From assembly GCF_964355755.1 (NCBI RefSeq), contig NC_092678.1, positions 8,590,922-8,654,921 on the forward strand: a stretch of 64,000 nucleotides of DNA, read 5' to 3'. The translations under genes were made by a program, and so were the position numbers. This stretch comes from Antedon mediterranea. Its lineage: Eukaryota > Echinodermata > Crinoidea > Comatulida > Antedonidae. Within the stretch, counting starts at the first letter, position 1; each line of letters starts with the position of its first letter. Below are positions 20,776-32,563 of the stretch, one piece after another. The notes under the pieces are model-generated. The model saw only the letters and a program-made list of their open reading frames with translations, was not told where the DNA came from and ran no database searches.

Positions 20776-21654
20776 TAAAGAGTAGGCCTAGCCCAGCTAC
20801 AGTGTACTAGCGTAAAAGCAACCTGCTAGTTTTCAAGGCATTTTAGCGTGATTTTGTACTAAATATGATGAAAAGATTTGTTCATTGAGCTGTTTTAGGC
20901 GCTCCGATAAAATTTCATTTGTAAACGTTTACGATTGGAATAGTATTATAGTTATACGCATGACCGTCGTACCCCCAGCGCGAGCGAGCCCTTCTTGGCA
21001 ACCACATGGTGTAGTGCAGTATTCGACTAGAATATTCTCCAGTTGATTATAGCATTGACCTAGCGTACATACTTCTAGGATACATAGATAGTTAGGGGGT
21101 GCGTTTTATACACAGGTGCGACTTATACACCGAAATATACGGTACACTAACTTCTAAAATATTTAATTAGGCCTGCTAACAACGACCTACTGTGTAGTAG
21201 GCCTAGCCTAGGCTAGTTTAGACACGGGGCCTAACGCGCCCAAAACAGAATTAAAGTGTGAAACAAATTATGAATAGATGTTTGAGCTCGTTGTTTTATT
21301 CAGTGTGTTTTGTTACTCTCAAATTCGCGTACAATTAACAGAGAAATTAACATAAAAAAAAAAAATAAAAAAAATTTTTTTCCAACTTGACAGCAAACAA
21401 TTTTTTTTTTAGGCCTTATATGAAGTAAAGAAATTATATTACAGTACTTAAATTTGTGTCATCTGTCAAATGAATTTCATATTACATGAAAGCTTAACTT
21501 ATTTTCTACATAGGCCTTGGCTAGGGCTAAGCATATTTGCTAAAGTGTGAGAAGATGAAGATAAAAGTTGTGAATCAGAACAATGCGCAGAAGGTCACAA
21601 GTGAGTTCATGACAGAAGAACATATAAACCACAATGAGCAGGAAGTTGAGGAAA

Positions 21655-21765
21655 GAGAAGAATGGTTGTTGAGGAAAGAGAGGAATGGTTGTTGAGGAAA
21701 GAGAGGAATGGTTGTTGAGGAAAGAGAGGAATGGTTGTTGAGGAAAGAGAGGAGCATGAACAGAA
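21655..21765 (+). repeat. 23-bp minisatellite
   Basis: About five near-perfect copies of AGAGAGGAATGGTTGTTGAGG in direct tandem. Open frames across it on either strand arise from this purine-rich repeat. Confidence 0.9.
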
Positions 21766-22616
21766 GAAGGTAACTGACTACAAAAAAAGTAAAATTGTTA
21801 CACAAACAAGAAAGCAGCGAGCACTTCGAAGGAACAGTCCGAAAACGAAGGTATGGCAGGAAAAAAAACCCCAAAAATATATTATTCTTAAGAGTATACA
21901 TTATAATATATTTACCCTATTGTAATTTCCTGGTGAAGTTCGTAACTGTATAACACTAAATGTTATATGAGCTAGAAATATAAATAAGCAACATAAACTG
22001 TTCTAATGGGTCAAAGATCAAAAAGCGGATATGTCTACTTCAGGAAATCCATCTAACAAAAGAGTGTTTGGGAAGGTGAAGCGATCCATAGTATAGGTAA
22101 TTCACATAGTAGAGGAGTTTAGATACTATTAAGAAAGTGTCTTGAATGCAAAATTGTTAAAAAGGTTAATTGATCTAATATTATATATATATATATATTT
22201 CTTAATTCAATGATAAATTGAAAAATCATTGGTCATTATAAATAGTTATGCTCTTAATGAAATCAAACATAGAAGTGCTTTCTTCATGACCATACATAAA
22301 CAAATGTTACAATGACTTTATGAAGGGAATGGTAATTTTATTATTCTAGGTGGGGATCTGTATTGCATCATGAATAGTGACGACATTGACCAAAAAAGGT
22401 AGCGCAAATAGGCTATGCAAATCTTAACATTTATCTATTCCATTCACATACTATTTATATATTAAATATTTCACCATTGCTCTGAAACCTAATTATGTCT
22501 GTTTTCATTCAACAACAAGCATTTCCTGACATATTCTTATATTCATCACACTGAACTGATTAATAAATGGCGGGACGTTTTTTGAAATTGGTGGATGTGA
22601 AATTTGAACAAGGAGT
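21766..22616. other. No gene seen
   Basis: AT-rich sequence with a short (AT)n run at about 22183-22199. No recognisable exon or element boundary. Confidence 0.4.
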
Positions 22617-22700
22617 GGAGTTGTGGCTTGGTGAATGTTTGGCTACCAATCCAAGGGTCCTGGGTTCAAGTCTTGTCATATTAAAAAATAATAATAACAA
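22617..22700 (+). repeat. tRNA-derived SINE-like unit
   Basis: GTTGTGGCTTGGTGAATG (A-box-like) and GGGTTCAAGTCT (B-box) are spaced as in a tRNA. An A-rich run with ATAATAATAAC follows, resembling a SINE tail. Confidence 0.5.
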
Positions 22701-22789
22701 CTGCCAGTCGAAGAATCTAAACCCAAAACGAATTTTTAAAATATTGCCGGAACTGGCACTCATGATTCATAAAATCATTTTTTTGGGTA

Positions 22790-22810
22790 AGGGGAGGGGG
22801 GGGGGGGGCG
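22790..22810 (+). repeat. Poly-G microsatellite
   Basis: A run of G broken by one A and one C, in otherwise AT-rich sequence. Similar homopolymer runs of G/C occur at about 20605 and 60125. Confidence 0.8.
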
Positions 22811-23559
22811 GGGAGAGTGTGTAATTTTTAATTAACCTACTTTCCTACAACAGTTCAAACGTGATGAGAGCATTTTAGGAATAATGGACATGTTTGTAAA
22901 GATTTGTGCCGTTTAAAAACTGCAATAATCATTTGTTGAAAAATTAGGAAATGTATAGCATTTATTATATTTTGAAGAAAACAAAAGGCATTGTACAGCA
23001 ATGAATAAACAAATAAAAACCAAACGTAATCTAATAAATATAAAGATAATACTTACTTTTTATTTTAAGAAGTAACTTGACTAAATGTTAATTCAAATTC
23101 AGTTTTGATGTTACAACTTCGTTAAATGGATTTGCTTGGTATGCTGCTATTCTTGAATGGCTAAACTTGCTAAAGTCTGATATTTTTCTTTTTGTAAGTG
23201 CATTTTATAGCTTCATGAGCAAGTGTTCTCAGAGCATTCAACCAATTACATTCAAGTACCATAACATTTAATAATTCTGAAAAATATTGATGTTATATAA
23301 GCTGTTAAGTATTGGCAAACAACGTCTACCGACTATGACACAGCGATATTGCGTCGATTTTTGATATTTAATATACAACTCTTGGACCCAATGTTCTCGG
23401 ATACCGCTTTGGCGACGCATGAGCAGCAATCAAAGAAAAATACGAAACACTAGACACACCGCAGAATGCATGAAGATATCAAAATCAAATTTTTTTAATA
23501 AACCGTGTATTACACGACCGTCCATAATTCCACTCATCCTCTAGTTTCGTTTACTCTGA

Positions 23560-23770
23560 ATATTCCTAACTATGGAAATGTTCTATATAAAACATTGTGG
23601 TGACATGACGTGCAATACAAACTATTGAACGGTCGTTCAATAGTACTATTTCTGTGATTCTAAACGTAAAATCCAACAGCGCCACCTATACAATAACAAA
23701 CATTAACTCTCGTTTCGCGACTCTACAGCTTATTTTGTCGGTCGGTTGGTCGTTTAATCGGTTGGTCGGT
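23560..23770 (+). repeat. Palindrome-cored dispersed repeat, copy 1
   Basis: The order CGTGCAATAC, a 24-bp near-palindrome ACTATTGAACG... (23621-23644), and then CAACAGCGCCACCTATA recurs at 30790-31000 and, inverted, at 46190-46345. Downstream, GGTCGGTTGGTCGTTTAATCGG repeats in diverged form at 24268-24300. It is probably a transposon-derived family. Confidence 0.7.
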
Positions 23771-24619
23771 CGGTAAACACTAACTTGTATATGGCCTTGT
23801 CTTGACATCAGTTTCATCTAGCTAAGTCAATTTTTTACAGTACATTCCTTATGGCCAGGGATCGATATGGTTATGTTTTCACGGTGCGCAATAAAACATT
23901 ACGCGGTCTTTGCACGATTTAACAAAATCACGTTTGTAATCATGTCTTCACAAGCATGAATCACAATTAAATAAAATTTGGTACTCATAAATTTCAGGTC
24001 ATATTTCATCATATGGCAAAACATTTACGTGCTTAGATTTTTGTATGCACTCTTTTTGCCCGATTTCTGTTTTACAACCTTTCTTTAATAATATCATCAA
24101 TAATCTCCATGTAGGGCTTTCTCTTTCCATCCCTTAGTTTTCTCCTCTTGCCACCTCTTCTGATAATCTATAAGAATTCCTTTTTCATCTAACACCTTCT
24201 CCTTTAAAGCAAATTGCAGCATCCACTGTAGTATATTTACTCTACTCTACAGCTCACTATGTCTGTCGGATGGTTGGTCGGTCTGTTGATCGGTCGGTAA
24301 ACACCAACTCAAATTAGGCCTTCAATTCCGTATTCCATAACTCCCCGCATAGCCGCCCCCCCATACCTCCACTTCACTGCCAATCAGTCCCAGCCTATCC
24401 TCATGAAAATTATATTTACTTCAATTATTAATACCGATAATTAACAGGGTTGTGCTCGATTTAACCTTATGACCTTGAAAATAAGATTTAAGTAAGTAAC
24501 TTGAACAGTGAACTTGATTATCTTCCGCAATATGTCATAAAAGATATAATAATGGTTACATTTGTTAAATTTGCTTATAAGTTGTTGAAAATAATTTTTG
24601 ACATTATAACCTTGAACAA

Positions 24620-25515
24620 CGAACTACAACTGCCATCAGGATAGAGTTCCTTGCCTGCTTTCGTGTTGATCACTTTTTACAGGAAAGGAACGATACTATA
24701 CAACATTTTCACATGAATAAAATGTATGCTCTTCATTCAATGTTACTAATTTCAGCAGCAATATTGAATATTTACCCCATCTGGGTTAAAAATCTTGTGG
24801 GTGGGTTTCCGCGGTCTACAAATATTGTGATTTTAAAAACATATTATAAACTAGAACAAATCTGCCTACCAGGATTAAAGTAAATACAAAAAACTGCAAC
24901 AGTTTTCAACATCATTTAATAAACATTTATTTGACATCATTAAAAGGTTAATAAAGTTCAACATGTTGTAAAAGTAGATAATGTTTTCGATTCGGAACAA
25001 AGTTGCCAGCAACAAAATTATTGACTCCTCATCATTCTCATTAAATAAACTGTTATTTGACATCATTGAAAGGTTAAAAAAGTTCAACAAGTTATACAAA
25101 AACATTTAGTATCCCGCCCTCTATATAACAATTCTAACAGAAAACTTTTTTCAGGCAATTAAATTAATCATCTCTCTTTTTAAAAATTAAATTTTATTTT
25201 TTTAAAATATATATTTCGAGGAAGATAGGCCTAATTATGCAAATTTTATGTGCAAGGATTAACATAATATCATGGTCTACACTTTCTTTGAAAATAAAAC
25301 GACAATAATGGAAAAAGAGAGGGCTCAAGACATTTCTCACGTGTACCGTGAAATTAAGTTGTCTCTGAGAAAACACACGGAATAATAATGTATTGTCAGG
25401 TTAAATAAACAAGTTATATATTTCTCCTTCACAGGAGTCCACAACTATGTAAGAACACAAATCGCATCCTGCCTGCTATAACAATTTAATTTTTTTTTTA
25501 GGAAATTATTATTAG
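24620..25515 (+). repeat. Dispersed repeat module, copy 1
   Basis: It contains several blocks that reappear at 26270-27610 and 29580-29760: TTTTTACAGGAAAGGAACGATAC, ACAAATCTGCCTACCAG, ATTTGACATCATTGAAAGG, and GAGTCCACAACTATGTA with ATCGCATCCTGCCTGCTATA. Within this copy the ATTTGACATCATT block itself occurs twice (24928 and 25055). The pattern is low-copy segmental repetition, with no coding evidence. Confidence 0.65.
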
Positions 25516-26269
25516 ATTATTCATCATTCAAATAGTGATTGCTTATTATAATAAAAATATTATATAATTACATAATAATAATATATAATGTAAATTATGT
25601 TTGCATATAGATATGTTAAGGCCAGTAGGACTAATTGTATCGTAAACCATTAATTTGTCAATTTGTTTTAGAATCGGTATGAGAATACAAAATCGCACTA
25701 TGATCGGCATAGAGAAGCATCTTACAATCGTTATCGATTGAAGAGGGTACATCGTTGGTAAATAACAAGGGTCCGAGAAGGCTTACCCCATTTATATCTA
25801 CTTACTTGTTGACGAGAGGATACATAATTCCTAAACCAATTGACGGTTGACGGACTTAAATGCTACCTCCAAAAGACTCGGGAACTTAACATGTGGGCCA
25901 ACTACAGTTCCGACTTTTCGCAGGAATTAGCTGCTATAGAGTTACGTAATCGACCCCTCGCGGAATATTGACACGCTTTTTTCCGAATATTTTCCGCGGA
26001 CAGTACGCGTGCAAGGGTTAGATCATTTCTGGATATTATTGTATCAGGCCGAGGTCACTATGACCTTAGTAATCAGTTTATGATTATAATTTTTTCTGTA
26101 AAGTTGTAGGCTAGACTATATTTAGACAAAAAAATGAAAATTAATCCTTTTTTTTTCTGAAGAAAGAACAACAATTAAAACTTTTGAAAAAAAAATCTAG
26201 GGATGTTTTTATAAGAAAAAGAAATTCTTGTTTAGATATGCTAAATTTAGGTCTAGTATCATATTCTAT

Positions 26270-27610
26270 TCTATGCTCTTCATCTGTTTAAAAATGTCAG
26301 GGTATCCAAGCTACTTTACGTTGTGCTACTGCTTATTGGAAAATTGCCACTGTTTTTAATTTACAACCAACCAATCACAAACTAGGATAATCTGCCTACC
26401 AGAAATAAAGAATAGCATGACAACAAACTTTTTATCTTAATAATATTACAGTTATACTCTTAACCTGTTTAATATTTCAGGGTATCCGAGCTACTTTACG
26501 TTGTGCTACTGCTTATTGGAAAATTGCCACTGTTTTTAATTTACAACCAACCAATCACAAACTAGGATAATCTGCCTACCAGAAATAAAGAATAGCATGG
26601 CAACTATATTACAGATTACAGATTTATTTGACATCCTTGAAACACAGGGTTTTGACAAAATGACTCAAGACCTACAATTCGCCAATAATGCAAATGCGCC
26701 GTCTGAGTAGTCAAATGGTTTAGACTATGGACTTTGCATGTCGATGTATGGGGTTCGAATCCCACGAGCAATTTATTTTTATTTTATAGTGAGAGAGATT
26801 ATTTAGAGGGTTAGGTTAAGTTATATTCCTCCTTCAAATAAGGAGTCCACAACTACTGTACGGAAAAAAAATCGCATCCCGCCTGCTATAACAATAATTC
26901 AAACCTTTTTCAGGAAATTATTATTAAATTATTTATTTTTTCTTCAAAAATATAAATTAATGCCATTAGCCTAAATATATTGTATAAGATACAATAACCG
27001 TATACTTTGCTATTGCGGACGTAGCATAGTAATAATGTAATAATAACAACAATAATAATAATAATAAACTGTCGTTGTAGCTTTTTTTTATGTGTTTAAA
27101 TTGTGTCACAGAATGCAATTACCAAAATATTGCAGTCTGCATTATCTTTGAAATTAATATGACAAAAGTATATTAGGATGTGTCAAATCATACTATTTTA
27201 GTATATAATTTTATTGAATTTTTCTCTCGTTTGTTTTAAATTTAGGTCTAGTATCTATGTTGCTATTCATCTCTTTCACAGAGTTTCGGAGTTCCTTCAC
27301 TTTGTACTACGGTAATAAGAAAAATTGCCATCATTTGCAATTTACAACCAACCAATCACAAACTAGGAAAATCTGCCAACCAGAAATAAATAATAACATG
27401 ACAAAGTTCTTATCTTTAGTAAGAATACAGTATTCAAACTCATATTCAGTTTTATTTTCAGGCTTACAGGGTTAAAAAAATAACAAAGGACTACAGCTGA
27501 CTTCAGGAGTTCCTTTCCTGCTGTCATTCCGTTTTGATCAATTTTTACAGGAAGGGAACGATACGATACGACATTTCATATTAATAAAATGTATGTTCTT
27601 CATTTTAGGT
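26270..27610 (+). repeat. Dispersed repeat module, copy 2, with a tandem duplication
   Basis: Two near-identical blocks of about 140 bp at 26287-26430 and 26467-26610 (period about 180) share GCTACTTTACGTTGTGCTAC and ATCTGCCTACCAGAAATAAA. A third, more diverged block is at 27270-27410. The distal part matches 24620-24760 (TTTTTACAGGAAGGGAACGA). The high identity of the first two suggests a recent local duplication. Confidence 0.75.
26700..26771 (+). pseudogene. tRNA-Ala(TGC)-like relic or SINE head
   Basis: TAGTCAAATGGTTTAGAC (A-box-like), an anticodon arm TGGAC-TTTGCAT-GTCGA with TGC at the anticodon position, and a strong B-box GGGTTCGAATCCC lie at tRNA spacing. The acceptor stem is not convincing and one anticodon-stem pair is mismatched. 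Confidence 0.55.
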
Positions 27611-27644
27611 GTCCCTGGGCCAATGTTTAAACATTTTCTGGGCT

Positions 27645-29570
27645 CCTTCGTACGGTGGCCCACAACTGTCACGCACATTATAACACAGAATCACACAATT
27701 AAAGAAGGAATTACACAATTAAAGAAGGAATCACACAATTAAAGAAGAAATCGCACAATTAAAGAAGAAATCGCATATAAACAAAAGAAAGCATGAAAAT
27801 ATAAAACGAAATGCACAAATAAAGAAGAAACGCGCAATTAAAGAAGAGCTAAGCACAATTAAAGAAGTCCGCAACAAATTCGAAAGCTCCTCGCACAATT
27901 AAAGAAGTCCGCAACAAATTCGAAAGCTCCTCGCACAATTAAAAAATTCCGCAACAAATTCGAAAGTACCTCACACACAATTAAAGTACAGTAGTCCGTA
28001 TGGAACGCCATTGCTGCCTCCGGCAGCAAATTTTAATTCTATTCGGCTCTTTTACCATTACGTTCGGCTCTTTTAGCATTCGGCGCATTTCTATTCGGCC
28101 CATTTACCATTTCGTTCGGCTCTTTCAGCATTCGGCGCATTTCTATTTGGCCCATTTACCATTACGTTCGGCTCTTTCAGCATTCGGCTCTTTTTTATTC
28201 GGCCCATTTACCATTACGTTCGGCTCTTTTTAATTCGACCCTTTTTTATTCGGCTCTTTCTGCATTACGTTCGGCTCTTTTTGATTTGGCCCTTTTTTAT
28301 ACGGCGCAATTCAATTCTAACCTTTTACATGGGATCAAATGGAAGAAAATCAACGGCTGGAAATGAGTCTATGAAAAGTTTACAAAACATTTAGATGCAG
28401 CATGTAGATTGTTGGTTGAATTAAATGAATTTGAAGGCTATTTCAATATAACTAATCATTTTATTGACATGATTAATGTGTTAGTTAGAGAACTTGCAAT
28501 TGTCCAACCTTATTGACCATTTTGAGAGAGAAAAGGTTTGATTCATGGCCTAGGCTAGCTAGTGTCAGCCTAACATTTAATAATAATAATTTACCCTTTC
28601 TCTCTAAAAATTTGTTAAAAGATGAATTAATTTTAGGTTATTCAACACATCTTTAATCGGTTGGCTACTCATGGTTGGCGCCATGATGATCAAATTTTTG
28701 TAAACTTTTCATAGACTCATTTCCAGTCATTGATTTTCTTCCATTTGACCCCATGTCAAAGGTTAGATTTTAATTGCGCCATATAAAAAAATGCCGATTT
28801 AAAAAGAGCCCAACGTAATGCAGAAAGAGCCGAATAAAAAAGGGCCGAATCAAAAAGAGCCGAACGTAATGTTAAATGGGCCGAATAAAAAAGAGCCGAA
28901 TGCTGAAAGAGCCGAATGTAATGGTAAATGGGCCGAATAAAAAGAGCCGAATGCTGAAAGAGCCGAACGTAATGGTAAATGGACCAAATAGAAATGCGCC
29001 GAATGCTGAAAGAGCCGAACGTAATGGTAAAAAGGCCGAATAGAAATGCGCCGAATGGTAAAAGAGCCGAATAGAATTAGAGTTTGCTGCCGGAGGCAGC
29101 GATGGCGTTCCATACGGACTACGGTACTTTAATTGTGCGAGGTACTTTCGAATTTGTTGCGGACTTCTTTAATTGTGTGAGGAGCTTTCGAATTTGTTGC
29201 GCGAACTTCTTTAATTGTGCGAGGTACTTTCGAATTTGTTGCGGACTTGTTTAATTGTGCGAGGAGCTTTTGATTGTGTTGCGAACTTCTTTAATTGTGG
29301 GAGGAGCTTTCGAATTTGTTGCGGACTTCTTTAATTGTGCGAGGAGCTTTCGAATTTGCTGCGGACTTCTTTAATTGTGCTTAGCTCTTCTTTAATTGCG
29401 CGTTTCTTCTTTATTTGTGCATTTCGTTTTATATTTTCATGCTTTCTTTTGTTTATATGCGATTCCTTCTTTAATTGTGTGATTTCTTCTTTAATTGTGT
29501 GATTTCTTCTTTAATTGTGTGAATATGATTTATATAGTGTGCGTGACAGTTGTGGGCCACCGTACCTTCG
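27645..29570. mobile_element. 1.9 kb foldback element with CCTTCG TSD
   Basis: The element spans 27651-29564 (1914 bp) with ends TACGGTGGCCCACAACTG and its inverse. It is flanked by perfect direct repeats CCTTCG (27645-27650 and 29565-29570). The arms are about 900 bp each and hold, in mirror order, repeats of ACAATTAAAGAAG, GTCCGCAACAAATTCGAAAG, the word GCCTCCGGCAGCAAA, and many units of TTCGGCTCTTTTACCATTACG. The homology continues to the inner pair around CATTTCCAGCC / GGAAATGAGTCTATG. The centre (about 28390-28690) is unique. Open frames spanning the FGSF-like repeats are by-products. It lies within the dispersed module, whose sequence resumes at 29571. Confidence 0.92.
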
Positions 29571-29770
29571 GTCTACTAATATTATGATTTCAAAAATACC
29601 AACCAATTATAAACTAGGACAAATCTGCCTACCAGCCTAATACAAAAACTGAAACAGTTTTCAACATCATGTTATAATAAACATTTATTTGACATCATTG
29701 AAAGGTTAAGTACAACTTATAAAAGTAGATACAGATTTCATAATTTAATAAAGGTATAAACGATGGAAAG
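29571..29770 (+). repeat. Dispersed repeat module, part 3 (right flank of foldback insertion)
   Basis: GGTCTACTAATATTATGATTT, ACAAATCTGCCTACCAG and ATTTGACATCATTGAAAGG match 24810-24970 in order. This supports the view that the foldback element inserted into a copy of this module. Confidence 0.65.
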
Positions 29771-30340
29771 AGGAACATTTAACTTTATCTAATAAATTAA
29801 AATAAATGATAATAAATGTATCTAATACTGTAGGATCTCTTTCTTTGTGGAGGAAACCAACTTTTATTTTACAAGTAAAATCATTATCTATAAATGTAGG
29901 CCTAATACATCTTTAAAATATAATTGTACAAAATTTAAAATAAAATCAAGTTCTATCCTCCTGTGAATACTTTTGAACATTTCAATACAATGTTACTGTA
30001 TATTCTCTACTGACAGTCAATCACATTCACAAAATGTCATGGTTCGTATATTACCCTAAAATAGAATAACACCATATCACATTCAAATAAAACGATGTCA
30101 AACCACCCGTCGTAGTTATTCGTATATTATCAGTAAATCAATCAATCGGTTTTCTAGTTTAAAAAAATTGATTTCGACTTAGTTTGTTTGATTTTTTGTT
30201 TTAAATTAACCTGTTAAATATGTTAGGGTATATGAGCTACGGAAACAAAATTAACGTCATTTAAATTTTCTTGTTATTCAGTTAAAATGCAAAATTGTGC
30301 GTGCATTGAAGAACGACAATCTTCATGGCTTTTTACCGAT
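29771..30340. other. No gene seen
   Basis: AT-rich sequence. A short block near 30220-30245 (TTAGGGTATATGAGCTACGG) echoes the module at 26287. No exon was identified. Confidence 0.4.
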
Positions 30341-30342
30341 TG

Positions 30343-30402
30343 TAGGTTCAACACCATGTACTCTGTATGAGTCTGGTAATTTAATTTGATGGCTGCAGTT
30401 TT
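30343..30402 (-). pseudogene. Relic of a third serine racemase/threonine dehydratase-like exon
   Basis: The plus-strand words TAGGTTCAACACCATGTACTC, GAGTCTGGTAATTTAATTTGATGG and CTGCAG align with the 3' half of exon 47644-47792 (the end of the glycine-loop exon, VYGVEPETG). It is closer to that exon than to the copy at 4258-4397 at several positions (CTCTG, AATTTGAT). It carries a substitution at the donor side and stops in unrelated sequence. It is too short to code and is evidence of a third duplicate or a translocated scrap. Confidence 0.75.
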
Positions 30403-30424
30403 TCTAGAAAAACGTTCTCCTAGG

Positions 30425-31140
30425 ACTGTTAGTATTAGGCTAGGCATAGCCTAGGCGTCTTGCTAGGCCTAGGATTGTTTGGTCGTTTGTTGACATAATT
30501 AACACTAAAGTAGGTGTGTTTATAAAATCCATATAAATATAACATTTAATATAATATTATTAAAAAACAAACCTTACTGTTTTAATCAATAATGAATAAT
30601 GTAGGCCTTGGCTATAGGAATACCTTTTATTTGATTCAAAAGACATGAATTTATTTAGATAAATATTTAATGTTTTATATTCGTGTAAGGTTACAAATAA
30701 TGGCATGAGGTGAATGATGAAAGGTTATATATCAACGAGGCAACGCCGAGTTGATATTTAACCTTCCACTCATAAACATTGTTTATTTGTATATTATAGC
30801 ACCTAAATAAATTCCTGTCATTTGATTGGACGATTGTGGGTCACATTGCGTGCAATAGTACGCACTATTAAACGATCGTTTAATAGTATTTTCTTCGTGT
30901 GCAAAAAAAATAAAATATTTTCGCGTTAGGAAAATATTTTTTTTATATTATTGCTTTTGAAATACAACAGCGCCACCTATTTTGTAGAATCGTTGGAAAA
31001 CATAATTAGCCTAGATAAATGAATTCCAGTTGCCTGTCGAAGTTTCGTATTTGGTATTTGCTGCCTCTCAGCCTAGCTAGTAGGCCTGGCCTGTTAGTAT
31101 TAGGCAAGGCCAGAATTGTCTGGTCGTGTGTCTATATATA
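30425..31140 (+). repeat. Palindrome-cored dispersed repeat, copy 2
   Basis: At 30864-30887 there is a perfect 24-bp palindrome, ACTATTAAACGA and its complement. It is preceded by GATTGTGGGTCACATTGCGTGC and followed by CAACAGCGCCACCTATTTTG. The same order occurs inverted at 46190-46345 and in part at 23560-23700. A pair of related blocks (CTGTTAGTATTAGGC with GGTCGTTTGT or GGTCGTGTGT) brackets it at about 30427-30495 and 31088-31132. Confidence 0.7.
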
Positions 31141-31664
31141 CTGGTTGGTGGCGTCATACAGCAAAGATCCGATTTTTTTTCTCTACACCAAACCGACTCT
31201 AAAAGGGACTAATTTCCGGCTTTTTTGGATATATTTGACGTGAAACAGCTAATAAACTAACAAAAAATCGTTATTGATTGAAGAAAACGACAACAATCTG
31301 TAATTTGTAAGTCAAAACCATTCTTCTCAAAATCTTGATCAGCTAGGCCTTCGCGCCACAAGTACATTGGTTGCCACCCACCGGTAACTAGGGACGCCAA
31401 CCAAGACGAGCCAAGTAGGCCTATTGTACGGTGGACTACGTATTGCATAGGCTTAAACTTGATTGCGATTTATTATATCTTCTACAAAGCAAACTCCAAC
31501 TCAACTAGTGCTGATTGTTATACGACCGTCTAAAATACTATTTTATATACAAAAAAGTGCTGTAACTGAGTTTTTTCTAAAGCTTTACATAATTTGAACA
31601 ACATAATCTTGATCATCAAGGTTCAAATCGAAACGCGGTCGTCCCACTTAAGCAAGCACAAACA
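31141..31664. other. No host gene; 5' flank or leader of the following retrotransposon
   Basis: The sequence directly before 31665 may be the 5' leader of the CR1-like element, but I could not fix its 5' boundary or a target duplication. Nothing else is recognisable. Confidence 0.35.
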
Positions 31665-32563
31665 ATGTCATTGTCACCAAATGATAGCGCTGACTTGATT
31701 GAATTATTTCAATCAATGAAATCGCCCCCGGTATTATCACTGGTTTCTCCAGATCCTGTTTACAACAACTCAACGAAATCGCCTCCGATACTGTCACCGG
31801 TCTCTACCACACAAAATCCAGTTAAAAATAAACTTGAACAATATCTTGTGGAAGAAAGAGGCACAATAGAATGTATAGCAGGGTGTGATTCAACAGGAAA
31901 AAACGAAAACACAATAGCATGTACTCTTTGTTCAAAGCAGTACCACAGGACATGTGTAGACGCTTTTGAAGTTTTGAAGAATTTGTTAAAGAATCTCTTT
32001 CCAATATCATGAAATCACAAAATAACCTTGAGAGTAAATTAGCTGAATCTATTAAATTCAACGAAGAAAGAATTATTGCTCTGGAAAAGGCTCAGTCGCG
32101 ATACGAAGCTAGGCAGGCGGAATTCGTCGACGATTTGCATACAGCTCACAACACAATTGCGTCTATGCAAGCTGAGCTAAACAAGGCTGAACGCTTCTCC
32201 AGGAGAAATAACATTCGCATTGTGGAAATCGCTAAATCTGATAACGAAAACCCAATCAACATTGTTGAAGATTTCTTAGCCACTCATTTTAAAATTAAAC
32301 CGACGATTGAGAGAGCCCATCGAGACGGTCTAGGATTCTAAGGAAAGCCGCCCCATATACTCTTTAAAGTGCTATCATATGTTGACAAAGTAGAAATCCT
32401 CAAAAACCGACATAAACTCGCTAGTCCAGGTGCCTACATTATAGACGACCTAACCCGCACGGACAGGCAAGAAAAGAACAAGTGGAAGTGGAATGGAATC
32501 AAGCTTAGGTTCAGAGCCGGGAAATGGCGTTCATCAACTGGTATCCCACACGTGTTTAAGTAG
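31665..32563 (+). pseudogene. CR1-like element A, ORF1 (PHD-type finger + coiled coil + RRM-like)
   Basis: The first frame (31665-32012) carries a PHD-like zinc knuckle: Cys70, Cys74, Cys86, Cys89, His94, Cys97. A frameshift near 31965 is inferred, because the next frame already reads EEFVKESLSNIM before its ATG at 32009. The second frame has a coiled coil (ESKLAESIKFNEERIIALEK) followed by RRNNIRIVEIAKSD and IERAHRDG. That is the RRM/C-terminal pattern of L1- and CR1-type ORF1 RNA chaperones. A TAA at 32339-32341 interrupts it, and the same frame then continues to 32563 (HILFKVLSYVDKVEIL, RFRAGKWRSSTGIP). ORF1 is therefore dead by one frameshift and one nonsense codon, while ORF2 downstream is nearly clean. 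Confidence 0.85.

Larger units (their letters stand above)
19439..21144. mobile_element. Tc1/mariner-like element (TA flanks) nested in the 19.28-21.42 kb element
   Basis: The left end GCGTATATTTCGGTGTATAA (from 19441) and right end CCGAAATATACGG (to 21142) are inverted copies. Both are flanked by TA (19439-19440 and 21143-21144). A second inverted block, GTGCGTCTTATACACC-like, lies just inside each end. TA duplications suggest Tc1/mariner or a related TA-targeting family. The interior lacks a transposase frame. Confidence 0.72.
19281..21416. mobile_element. Outer element of a nested stack (AGGCCTAAAAAA ends)
   Basis: Inverted ends begin AGGCCTAAAAAA at 19281 and close with its inverse at 21411-21416. 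Homology continues through TTGTTTGCTGTCA, giving about 28 bp of TIR over a 2136-bp interval. No clear target duplication was found. No transposase frame remains, and the interior is occupied by further elements. Confidence 0.7.

Noticed and set aside
28000-29113. FGSFTITFGSF-like frames at 28000-28233 and 28850-29113
   Set aside because: Mirror-image translations of the TTCGGCTCTTTTACC repeat in the two foldback arms.
31019-31448. Short frames at 31019-31243 (+) and 31257-31448 (-)
   Set aside because: No motif, no splice context, and partly within the palindrome-cored repeat.
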